Of a stretch of 64,000 bases of DNA, positions 40,739-49,452 are shown in pieces. The number at the start of each line of letters is the position of its first letter. Within the stretch, counting starts at the first letter, position 1. This DNA comes from an uncultured Gammaproteobacteria bacterium (GTDB lineage: Bacteria > Pseudomonadota > Gammaproteobacteria > Pseudomonadales > Pseudohongiellaceae). A model generated the notes under the pieces. That model was not told the DNA's origin. It did no database searches and saw nothing but the letters and a program-made list of their open reading frames with translations. The translations under genes were made by a program, and so were the position numbers. The stretch spans positions 34,619 through 98,618 of the forward strand of contig CAJXSF010000004.1 in the NCBI GenBank assembly GCA_913061515.1, read 5' to 3'.

Positions 40739-41245
40739 CTAAAACCCCTGATCGATCAATCGGTAGTCCGGAACAATAACAGGTAGCAGTTCTTCTTCTT
40801 CCGGCAAGAGTGTTGAGGCAGGTGCCGCACCTGGGCCAAAAGAGAATCTGAATGTGCCCCGTGCGACGAGGTTTTCCGGATCGATGGCAGCCCACTCAAC
40901 GGTGTAATAGTCCTTTTGCTCTAATTCTGGTAAGTCCAAGAAAAAGACGCGGCTGACGTCTGGGTTATAAATGAAGCCGATGTTGACGAATTGTTCCTCA
41001 GGGTCAGTCATGGTCAGCTTTACCAGACGAACATAGGTGCTAAATCGCATCATGAGCTCTTTGGGAGCTGACTCTAAGACCTCATCGTCCTCAGGGCTGG
41101 ATTCGAGCTCAACATCGCTGTTGTTGTTTATCGTCATCACATGTTGCGCCTGAGCGTATTGGATGCCGATAAAGGATAGAGCAAAGGCTAGAGCAAAGGC
41201 TAGAGTCATTCGTAAGAACATGGTCTTCATAGATTTTCTTCGCAT
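40739..41245 (-). CDS. CopC-domain copper-resistance-like protein
   Basis: Signal peptide; SSPEDDEVLESAPKELMMRFSTYVRLVKLTM ... YYTVEWAAIDPENLVARGTFRFSFGPG CopC pattern. Confidence 0.75.
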   Translation of the reverse strand: MRRKSMKTMFLRMTLAFALAFALSFIGIQYAQAQHVMTINNNSDVELESSPEDDEVLESAPKELMMRFSTYVRLVKLTMTDPEEQFVNIGFIYNPDVSRVFFLDLPELEQKDYYTVEWAAIDPENLVARGTFRFSFGPGAAPASTLLPEEEELLPVIVPDYRLIDQGF

Positions 41246-41561
41246 AACGTCAAATTACGGGTTACTGTGTGTGTGTGGCCAAGACGGCTTCTAGTGCGAA
41301 ATATGGACGAGCTCGAGACAGATGTCGAGAGCTGCACAGCGATAGAAATAGCTTTAATGCAGATGCGTCAGAACACGCTTGTTTTCCGCCATCGATTTTA
41401 GATTTTGACGGGCTGACGAATAGTGAACTGCCGCATTTATTCAGATTACGCTAGTAATTTCCGTCATGTGGGAGACTCTGAGTCTTGCCAGTGCTGATAT
41501 GCATGGCGATATAACAATAATTATAAGTGGGAGGCGCAAGCTCGCCTCAGGGAGTCCGAAG

Positions 41562-42524
41562 ATGCAGTTGGTGGGATATTGGTCCACTCGCAGTAGTTTG
41601 CTGAAAATAATATCGATGCTGGTGCTATTGTGTGTGGGGCTAGGAAACGTCTGGGCTCAAGATAGCTATCGCAAAGGGCAGTATATTGAGCCGGCTTATG
41701 AAGGCTGGCAAGAAAACGAAGATGGCACTTTTTCATTCATTTTTGGCTACCATAACGAAAACTGGGAAGAGGAGCTCGATGTGCCAGTGGGAGAGAACAA
41801 CTTCTTCTCACCAGGGCTTGAGGACCGCGGCCAACCAACTCATTTTCTCCCGCGCCGAAATCGTTTTACTTTCAAAGTGCAAGTTCCAGCAGACTGGGGC
41901 GATAAAGAACTAGCATGGACTGTGAATGTTAACGGTGTTACTCGCGTGGCTTATGCCACACTAGATCGTGATTATGTCGTCGATAATGTCGTAATTGCCT
42001 CAGAGACTGGTTCGCTTGGTGCCGGTACCAGCAGCCCAGAGTCTCGTTCGAACATTCCCCCTGTAGTCACTGTGCAAGGCGATCGCGTAGGCGATGAGAT
42101 TGTGCGTAATATTAGGGTAGGGCAAGCCTTGACGCTTCAGGCCCACGTGGCCGATGACGGACTACCGAAGCCAAGAGAGCGCACAGCCTCTGATTTTAGT
42201 GAGGAGGCGATGTTAACAAGAGTCATGACACCGCCAAGGCAAGTCACCGTGGGAAAAACCAATGGTCTATTTTTGTCATGGAACGTCTATCGTGGGGAAG
42301 GAGGCGTCAGCTTCGATCCGCCGCAAATAAAACCATGGGAAGACACTCGTAATTCCGCTAATTCTCCATGGGGGGCACTATGGACACCCCCGCCGGTGCC
42401 AGTCGATGGTATGCATTCTGTGGAGGTCACTTTCGATGAGCCGGGGACATATATTCTTTGGGCAAGGGCTGACGACGGCGGTCTATTTCACGACCAGTAC
42501 GTTACCGTTAACGTCGCACCATAG
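41562..42524 (+). CDS. Exported protein of unknown function
   Basis: Signal peptide (SMLVLLCVGLGNVWAQ) and C-terminal Ig/PKD-like ending (EVTFDEPGTYILWARADDGGLFHDQYVTVNV); internal ATG 41562 preferred. Confidence 0.65.
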   Translation: MQLVGYWSTRSSLLKIISMLVLLCVGLGNVWAQDSYRKGQYIEPAYEGWQENEDGTFSFIFGYHNENWEEELDVPVGENNFFSPGLEDRGQPTHFLPRRNRFTFKVQVPADWGDKELAWTVNVNGVTRVAYATLDRDYVVDNVVIASETGSLGAGTSSPESRSNIPPVVTVQGDRVGDEIVRNIRVGQALTLQAHVADDGLPKPRERTASDFSEEAMLTRVMTPPRQVTVGKTNGLFLSWNVYRGEGGVSFDPPQIKPWEDTRNSANSPWGALWTPPPVPVDGMHSVEVTFDEPGTYILWARADDGGLFHDQYVTVNVAP

Positions 42525-42725
42525 AGTCGCTCTGCCTTCCTCAGCGATTGTCATAATCGTTGGGGCGGCATTGTGAGATTGACTTTTTTTCTAGGTGTTT
42601 CCACTGATTGAGAATCTTTGCTATAAAAGCACTAAGTCTTTGTAAGTCGCGACGTTGCTTGCAATGCGTTGGGAGCTACTCTATCTTCCACAGCGCTTTA
42701 ATAAACAATCAAAAGTGAATCGGAT

Positions 42726-43772
42726 ATGCAGTTGTTCCAATACGCCACTAGCTTTCTGGCGATCTCTCAGTTGCTGTTAATGGCGTTGTTCTATTTGACC
42801 TATTATCGCCGGTTATTTTTAGGAAGACTGATGTCTTTCTACGCGTTTTGTCTTATTTCTTATATCGTCTCCTTGCTGCCTGAGATTGACGCGGCTCCTA
42901 GGCTCGTTGAGTTTCCATTCAATATGCTAGCGATTAGTGCGCCCGCTGTTCTTTGGGTGATCACCCGTTACCTTTTTGTCGATAACCCCAAGATCCATAA
43001 ACCTATTTTGGCCGTGATTGGGGGGTATATTGCCCTGCGTGCCTATGGCAATCTTACCGGACCCTATAGCGATATTGGGTTTTGGGTGGTTTACGTCTCG
43101 ACGCAAACAATCATGCTGTTTTTTGCCTGCCATGTGGTGTTGATGGCGGTAAAAGGGCGAGGCGGCGACTTAGTTGAAAGTCGAAGAAGGTTTCGCGTTC
43201 CCTTTACCGCGACTATGGGGACGATCGTGGCGATCATCGTTGGCTCTGGTTTCTTCGCGGCCTTGGGCAGTCAACTTAATATTATGTTCATCGGGACCAT
43301 TTTCTTTCTCGTCCTAATTTTCAACCTAGCGACCTTCCGCTTGCATAAGGACTCAACACAATTAATAGAGCCCGATACTGAACAAACAGTGCCATCGCTG
43401 AAAAGCAGAATGAATGAAATGGATAAAGATAAACCCTTGGTAGATCGCATCCACCATGTCATGGAAGATCAGCGGCTCTATGCGCAGCCAGGATTTACAA
43501 TTGGAATGCTAGCCTCGGCGGTGTCAATGCAAGAGTATCGGCTTCGAAGGCTGATTAATCAGAAGCTGCATTACCGCAACTTCAATCAATACCTTAACCA
43601 ATACCGAATTGCGGAAGCCGCAAAGCGCTTACAAGATCCAGCCGAAGGGCAGGTTGCCATCTCGACGATTGCTTTGGATGTGGGCTATGCGTCTTTGTCT
43701 TCCTTTAATAAGGCATTCAAAGAGTTACATGGCGTGACGCCCTCCATCTACCGAAGCAGAGCGTCACAGTAG
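42726..43772 (+). CDS. AraC-family regulator with multi-TM N-terminus
   Basis: Several hydrophobic helices then AraC HTH (STIALDVGYASLSSFNKAFKELHGVTPSIYRSR). Confidence 0.88.
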   Translation: MQLFQYATSFLAISQLLLMALFYLTYYRRLFLGRLMSFYAFCLISYIVSLLPEIDAAPRLVEFPFNMLAISAPAVLWVITRYLFVDNPKIHKPILAVIGGYIALRAYGNLTGPYSDIGFWVVYVSTQTIMLFFACHVVLMAVKGRGGDLVESRRRFRVPFTATMGTIVAIIVGSGFFAALGSQLNIMFIGTIFFLVLIFNLATFRLHKDSTQLIEPDTEQTVPSLKSRMNEMDKDKPLVDRIHHVMEDQRLYAQPGFTIGMLASAVSMQEYRLRRLINQKLHYRNFNQYLNQYRIAEAAKRLQDPAEGQVAISTIALDVGYASLSSFNKAFKELHGVTPSIYRSRASQ

Positions 43773-43773
43773 T

Positions 43774-44760
43774 TTAATCTTCTTTGCGGATCTCTAAAAC
43801 CACTTTGCCCATCACGCGGCGTTCAGTAAACACGCTGAATGCCGCCACATAATCTTCCATGGCAAAGGTTTGCGTGACGATTGGACGAAGCCGTCCATTA
43901 CGGTAAAAATCTAATAGTTCTGCAAAATTTTCCTCATACAATTCAGGCTCTTCTTTGCGGAAGCGGCCAAGGAAAACGCCGACCATTGAGGCGCCCTTAA
44001 GCAATGCCAGATTGGCTTTGTATTCTGGGATGCGCCCACTAGTGAAGCCGACTATCAAAATGCGGCCATTCCAATTGATGCAACGCGTCGCTTGATCGAA
44101 TAGGTCGCCACCGACTGGGTCATAAATGATGTCGGCGCCTTTCTCGTGCGTCAAAGCTTTTACCTTCTCTTTCAGTTCTCCGTCACCGTAATTGAGCAGC
44201 TCATCAGGGGCTGCATGTTTTACAAATGCCAGTTTTTCATCGCTGCTCGCGGCAGCTATAACCCTTGCCCCCATGAGCTTGCCCAGCTCGACGGCCGCCA
44301 TCCCTACGCCTCCGCTAGCCCCTAGGACCAACAGTGTCTCGCCCGCTTTTAGCTGCGCACGCTGTTTGAGCGCGTGGTAGGAGGTGGTGTAGACCATGGC
44401 AAACCCTGCCGCGGTCTTGAAATCCATGTTGTCAGGGATTTTACGAACGGCACTGGGGACGGCTATTACTTGCTCGGCCATGCCTCCAATAGACGGAGTG
44501 GCCATCACTCGATCTCCGACTTGTAACCCTGTCACGCCTTCGCCAATCGCGCGAATAATGCCGCCGACCTCTGAACCGGGTGTAAAGGGCATTGGCGGTT
44601 GAAACTGATACTTACCTTGAATTTGTAAGGTGTCAGGAAAATTAAGTGATGCCGCATATACGTCTATCACTACCTTTCCAGGTTCTGCAATTAGCTCATC
44701 AACGTTCTCAAGAACGAGGTTTTCTGAGTTGCCATAGCTATGGCATACGAGCGCTTTCAT
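43774..44760 (-). CDS. NADPH:quinone oxidoreductase-like zinc-type alcohol dehydrogenase superfamily protein
   Basis: GVTGLQVGDRVMA, LLVLGASGGVGMAAVELGKLMGARVIAAASSDEK, PVGGDLFDQA. Confidence 0.9.
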   Translation of the reverse strand: MKALVCHSYGNSENLVLENVDELIAEPGKVVIDVYAASLNFPDTLQIQGKYQFQPPMPFTPGSEVGGIIRAIGEGVTGLQVGDRVMATPSIGGMAEQVIAVPSAVRKIPDNMDFKTAAGFAMVYTTSYHALKQRAQLKAGETLLVLGASGGVGMAAVELGKLMGARVIAAASSDEKLAFVKHAAPDELLNYGDGELKEKVKALTHEKGADIIYDPVGGDLFDQATRCINWNGRILIVGFTSGRIPEYKANLALLKGASMVGVFLGRFRKEEPELYEENFAELLDFYRNGRLRPIVTQTFAMEDYVAAFSVFTERRVMGKVVLEIRKED

Positions 44761-44898
44761 AAATCCCCCTTGGCTTTATAGAAGGGTTGATTCAAGCACT
44801 TTTAGCGTTTTTCTACAATCTCGGCGCAAGCCAGCAGAAGCCTTTCTTAAGGCTTTGGCATATAATTGCGATCATTCATACACACGCGAGTTTTCTCA

Positions 44899-45831
44899 AT
44901 GGCGTTAACTGACGCACAGAAGGGTTTATATTTGCAGGAAATGGGCATTCAAGCCTATTTTCCACGCCGTCCTTTGCCTGGTGCTAAGCCCTCTCTAGCC
45001 TATGCTGCCAATATCTTGCGTGCGCGCGTGACGCCCGAGGCAGGCCCTGTGAATGCAGCTAAGACGGCGAAAGATGTGTTGCAGCTTTTGAACCCCGTAT
45101 CAGCGCCAGTCACGCAGCCCAAAGCCGAAGCTCAGTCACGCCCACAAACGGCGGATAACACGGTGTCAGAGAAGGCGCGCGCGCTTGCGCAAAGCCTAGC
45201 GGCGCCGTCAGCGAAAGCCTCTCCAATGTCTGATCAAGCCGAGCCTAGAATCACTGAACAGGCGTCGGCACAAGTACAAGCAGTGAAGTCGACGGAAGAG
45301 GTGGCAGCATTACGTTTTGCGTTCGCCTATATTCCTGTAAGTGAACATCTAGCGGTAATCACAGAATTACCTTGGTCGAAGTCGGCATCGTTGTCCTCTG
45401 CCAGTCTCGTGTTGTTATCTGGAATACTTAAAGCCTTGGGCATACAGGTAGAAACACAGCACTTACACCCAATGGTGTTCACCTGGCCCCTCTTTGAAGG
45501 GGCAGGGCTCGAATTGGATGCCGACAATGCGCGCAAAGCCCTCGAAGGATTTGTCTCTAAGCGAATCCGTTTGCGCGCGGTTAAAAATTTGTTAGTGATG
45601 GCGCAAGAGTCGGCCCCGCTGTTGTTTCCCGAAGGGTTCCTTGCTGATAAAGGAGTTGTGTTTCAACACCCTCGTTTGGCGTTACGCGTCATCATGACCC
45701 ATAGCTTGAATGCTATGGAACCTGCGCAAGACCCAGCATTGGCGGCAACAATTAAAGAGCGGAAAGGTTCAACTTGGAAGACGTTGCAGCCGTTACAAGC
45801 ATCACTGAATGGCACTGATCCAAGTGCGTAA
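44899..45831 (+). CDS. Putative DNA polymerase III psi subunit (HolD)-like protein
   Basis: YLQEMGIQAYFPRRPLPGA N-terminus and position immediately upstream of rimI; internal ATG 44899 preferred. Confidence 0.5.
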   Translation: MALTDAQKGLYLQEMGIQAYFPRRPLPGAKPSLAYAANILRARVTPEAGPVNAAKTAKDVLQLLNPVSAPVTQPKAEAQSRPQTADNTVSEKARALAQSLAAPSAKASPMSDQAEPRITEQASAQVQAVKSTEEVAALRFAFAYIPVSEHLAVITELPWSKSASLSSASLVLLSGILKALGIQVETQHLHPMVFTWPLFEGAGLELDADNARKALEGFVSKRIRLRAVKNLLVMAQESAPLLFPEGFLADKGVVFQHPRLALRVIMTHSLNAMEPAQDPALAATIKERKGSTWKTLQPLQASLNGTDPSA

Positions 45832-45845
45832 CTGGCTGATATAGT

Positions 45846-46337
45846 ATGAGTTTACCGACTTTTAATGGCTCCACTTCGGTGAATGTGTTTCCGCGGGCTA
45901 TGCGAGCTAGCGACTTAGATTTGATTGTTCAAAGTGAAAACCTTTCGCTACAAAACCCTTGGTCGAAACGTATATTTTCAGACTGCCTACGGGCAGGATA
46001 TGAGTGTTGGGTATTGGCTAGTCGCGATAGGATTGTCGCGCATGGGGTGTTGTCAGTAGGCGCAGGAGAAGCCCATGTACTGACGATCTGTGTCCACCCT
46101 GATTTTCGCCACATGGGCTATGGTAGGCGCATGCTTCGTCATCTGCTCGACAAAGGGGCTAAGAAGGGGGCACAAGAGTGTTTTCTCGAGGTGCGTCCCT
46201 CCAATAAGGTCGCAATTTCTTTGTATTTGGCTATGGGGTTTGTGCAAGTGGGGGAGCGGAGAAACTACTATCCTTCTAATCCTGGTAGCACCGACCGAGA
46301 AGATGCCTTAATCCTATCTCGCTTGCTTCCATTATGA
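45846..46337 (+). CDS. rimI: Ribosomal protein alanine N-acetyltransferase RimI
   Basis: GNAT motif LTICVHPDFRHMGYGRRMLRHLLD...CFLEVRPSNKVAISLYLAMGFVQVGERRNYYP. Confidence 0.92.
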   Translation: MSLPTFNGSTSVNVFPRAMRASDLDLIVQSENLSLQNPWSKRIFSDCLRAGYECWVLASRDRIVAHGVLSVGAGEAHVLTICVHPDFRHMGYGRRMLRHLLDKGAKKGAQECFLEVRPSNKVAISLYLAMGFVQVGERRNYYPSNPGSTDREDALILSRLLPL

Positions 46338-46341
46338 AGTT

Positions 46342-46593
46342 TCATTCGTCTTGCTCATCACCGGGCCTAATGAGTTTGAGTAGACGTTTCAGCCCGTACA
46401 ATGCCGCAACCACAGCGACGGCACAAAGCACGACAATAACGATCAGCACTAGGGTGCTGAGGAAAAAGCTAAACATATTATTGCGTGCTTCATCATAAGA
46501 CATCGCGAGTGCCCAAAGAGAGGCAACAGCAATCATTAAGCCGGCGATAGTGGCACGAGTATTTTTACGAATTTTCAAGCGTGGTAGTTTCAC
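46342..46593 (-). CDS. Small membrane protein of unknown function
   Basis: Two hydrophobic segments; GTG at 46593 preferred so that it does not overlap the neighbouring CDS. Confidence 0.5.
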   Translation of the reverse strand: MKLPRLKIRKNTRATIAGLMIAVASLWALAMSYDEARNNMFSFFLSTLVLIVIVVLCAVAVVAALYGLKRLLKLIRPGDEQDE

Positions 46594-46615
46594 AATAGTA
46601 TCTTTGGTGCCGCGT

Positions 46616-47071
46616 CTATTTTTTAAACACGGGCTCTCCGTCTTTGTCAGGCCAAGTATGACGGCATTCTGGGTATTGAGAACAGCCCCAGAAGTGGCCA
46701 TTTTTACCGCTACGTCGTTTTAGTAATTGTCCGCATGAGGTGCAACGAAATGCCTTTGCGGGTATGCCATTATCGTCGTTGAGGCGTGTCTTGCAACCCT
46801 TGTCAAATCCTGTGCAATACCAATAATTGCCTTGGCTATTCTCAGCACGGATTAAACTGCGAGTGCACACAGGGCAGCGAAAGCGCTCGTCGGGTGTTTT
46901 CGAAGGTTTGCCATCTTTATCAAAAAGCGTTGCTTTGCACTCAGGAAATGCTGTGCACCCCCAAAACGGGCCTTTTTTGCCAATGATACGGCGCATGGGT
47001 TTTTGACATTCTGGACACAGGTGTGGCCTTGAGTCTAATGGGAATAGATCGTCTTCCATGTCATTGGCCAT
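46616..47071 (-). CDS. Stand-alone topoisomerase-type C4 zinc-finger protein
   Basis: Three C4 zinc ribbons (CPECQKPM...FWGCTAFPEC; CPVCTRSL...; CTSCGQLL...FWGCSQYPEC). Confidence 0.9.
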   Translation of the reverse strand: MANDMEDDLFPLDSRPHLCPECQKPMRRIIGKKGPFWGCTAFPECKATLFDKDGKPSKTPDERFRCPVCTRSLIRAENSQGNYWYCTGFDKGCKTRLNDDNGIPAKAFRCTSCGQLLKRRSGKNGHFWGCSQYPECRHTWPDKDGEPVFKK

Positions 47072-47082
47072 GCAGGGCCTCG

Positions 47083-48186
47083 TTAACTCTTACGAAGATA
47101 AGACTCAAGGTGTTGCAATAAGGCCGCGTTCTCTTGAGCCGTTCCAATGGTGATTCGGAGCTTGTCTCGCAATCGAGGCATATCGAAGTAGCGCACTAGA
47201 ATGCCATCGTCTTTAAGACGCTGATAACATTCGCGCGCGAGTAATTCCGGGGTCTCAAAACGAGGGTCATCGCTCGGCACTTGTGCCAACAAGAAATTAC
47301 TTTGGCTTGGTGCGCATTGAAATTCAAGAGCGCTTAAGGCTAAGGCCACACGGCTGCGCTCTTCGCGGACTTTCTGCCATCCAATGGCTGCTGTGGCTCT
47401 ATCGGCCAACGCTGCAGCGGCTAGGGCCTGAGATATGGCGTCGGTGTTATAGCTGTCTCGTGTTTTATATAGCATTGGCGCGATGAGGTTTTTCGAGCCT
47501 ATGCCATAAGCAAAACGCAAACCAGCCAATGAATAGCCTTTGCTCATCGTGCGTAAAATCACGACATTATCAAACTCGGCGATCAGTGCCACAGTGTTGT
47601 GGGCGATGTCTGGATCAACGAAATCGATGTAGGCTTCATCAATGACCAGTACGCCTGAAAAGGTACTAGCTATACGGCGAAGCTCATCAACGCTGCAAAG
47701 CAAACCAGATGGAGCATGAGGGTTAACGATAAACGCTAGCTTGGCGCCCGTGGCGTCAAGTTGTTCGGCGAATTCGGCACCCATGGTCCAGTCATCATTA
47801 AGGTCTATGCGCTTGATTGGGCAATCTTGAATCTCTGCCAACACCGGGTAAAGGGAATAGCTTGGCTCTGCCAGGGCAATGCTTTGACCCGGTTCCACAA
47901 AGGTGGTGATCAGCAAACGAATCAGTTCATCGCCACCGTTGGTGGGAATGATATTGTCGATTTCGACTTGGTGGTATTGCGCTGCAACCTCTCTGAAAGC
48001 ATTCGCAAAGGGCTGCGGATAGCGTCGCAAGTCCTCGACTTTAAACTCCGCAAGCGCTTTGGCTACGGCCGGAGTCGCCGGGTAGGGGTTCTCATTTGTG
48101 TTGAGTTTAATAACCTTGCTTTGTTGTGGTTGTTCACCAGAACTGTATCCGGTCATGCGTTGGATGTTGGGTCTTTCGTAGCTCAT
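47083..48186 (-). CDS. hisC: Histidinol-phosphate aminotransferase
   Basis: KLNTNENPYP, TNGGDELIRLL, VIDEAYIDF, RTMSKGYSLAGLRFAYGIG. Confidence 0.93.
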   Translation of the reverse strand: MSYERPNIQRMTGYSSGEQPQQSKVIKLNTNENPYPATPAVAKALAEFKVEDLRRYPQPFANAFREVAAQYHQVEIDNIIPTNGGDELIRLLITTFVEPGQSIALAEPSYSLYPVLAEIQDCPIKRIDLNDDWTMGAEFAEQLDATGAKLAFIVNPHAPSGLLCSVDELRRIASTFSGVLVIDEAYIDFVDPDIAHNTVALIAEFDNVVILRTMSKGYSLAGLRFAYGIGSKNLIAPMLYKTRDSYNTDAISQALAAAALADRATAAIGWQKVREERSRVALALSALEFQCAPSQSNFLLAQVPSDDPRFETPELLARECYQRLKDDGILVRYFDMPRLRDKLRITIGTAQENAALLQHLESYLRKS

Positions 48187-48449
48187 AAATTAAGACGATG
48201 CTCTGGATTAAGTGGAAGCGATTTTGCAGCTTTTGAGAGCCGCCAAGATTACTGCTTAATGCGCGCTTATTCAATTGTCACGCAGTATGGCAACTGCGGC
48301 TATGCCTAGGCTGATAAAGAGTAATTTTTTCTGGTTTGTGATCACGGCGTTAAGCACTTCGGGTGTCGCCAGAAAAACAGCACACACGCAACGTGGAGGG
48401 GGTAAATATCGGCCGATATGCTCCAAGAATCAATAAAATCACAAAAACC

Positions 48450-49298
48450 TTATAATTCATCATCATTGGGAGGGGTTTCATAGGTCAAGGTGCGATTATT
48501 CCAACCTACTATCCAACGTTGTTCAACCCGTTCTGCCGGGGCGTTCGCAACTCTTTGCGCCAATACCGCACGGGCCGATTCGGCAAATTGAGGCATCAGT
48601 GGGCTGTCATCATGGCGATTGCGCGCTAGGTGTTCCAAAACTTGTAGCAGCCCCCACCCTTGCCCGTTATAGCGCTCCGTGCTTGCTGTACCTTCGCCTT
48701 TAAAGTTTACATAATCGATTAAGGCATACATCCCTAACGGTGCATCGCTGTTGGCCACCTCGTAAAACAAAGCTTCGATTTCGGCAGAGCGCTCGGTGTG
48801 GGCGATCAGGCTTGGCAGGCTGTCGCGCATTCTATTAATGATGAACTGTACTTGAACATTGCGCGTTTGATAGAGGAAATCGCGCAGTTCGCGAAGCCTT
48901 TGGGAGTCAAACTCGGCTTCAAACTGAGCCTTGGTCTGCCAGGGCGCCGCACGGTTAGGTAGCCTGTTTAGCCAATCGGGAAGGGCTACGCCTTGAGAGT
49001 CGTAGAACGTTAGAAGAGCGGGGAAGCTTTCAACAAAGGCCTCTTGTTGCCCTGCTCTGTACCAAATAAAGTGCCCTATACCCAGGGAGGGAAAGTCCTC
49101 ACCCTCGTTCCAACTGGTTAAACACGGTATTTTCAGGTTACACTCATTGGCAAATATGCGTTCGCCGACCCACTGGGTCTGCTCTGCGGTAAGCGTTGGC
49201 ATCGGCTGATGCGGCGCTTGCGAACAGTTGGCAAGCAGAAATAGTGAAAGGATTGTATAGAAGGCGTGTTTTGGCAATGTAGTGAACCGTCTCGTCAA
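48450..49298 (-). CDS. Putative lipoprotein of unknown function
   Basis: Lipobox LFLLANC, 282 aa; no recognised domain. Confidence 0.7.
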   Translation of the reverse strand: MTRRFTTLPKHAFYTILSLFLLANCSQAPHQPMPTLTAEQTQWVGERIFANECNLKIPCLTSWNEGEDFPSLGIGHFIWYRAGQQEAFVESFPALLTFYDSQGVALPDWLNRLPNRAAPWQTKAQFEAEFDSQRLRELRDFLYQTRNVQVQFIINRMRDSLPSLIAHTERSAEIEALFYEVANSDAPLGMYALIDYVNFKGEGTASTERYNGQGWGLLQVLEHLARNRHDDSPLMPQFAESARAVLAQRVANAPAERVEQRWIVGWNNRTLTYETPPNDDEL

Positions 49299-49452
49299 AG
49301 TCGTGAGCTAATGTTGCCGTAGGTCGAAAGACACCGGCTGCATAAAAGCAGCGAGCAATCTTAGCATTTTCGATCAACATTGCCAGTATGGCAGTTTATG
49401 AGCACATAATAGCTGTAGAAAATCTCAATGAAACTAGCACGGTCGAGTCAAT

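Noticed and set aside
47761-48309. 182-aa ORF antisense to hisC
   Set aside because: Mostly overlaps hisC on the other strand and has no domain signal.
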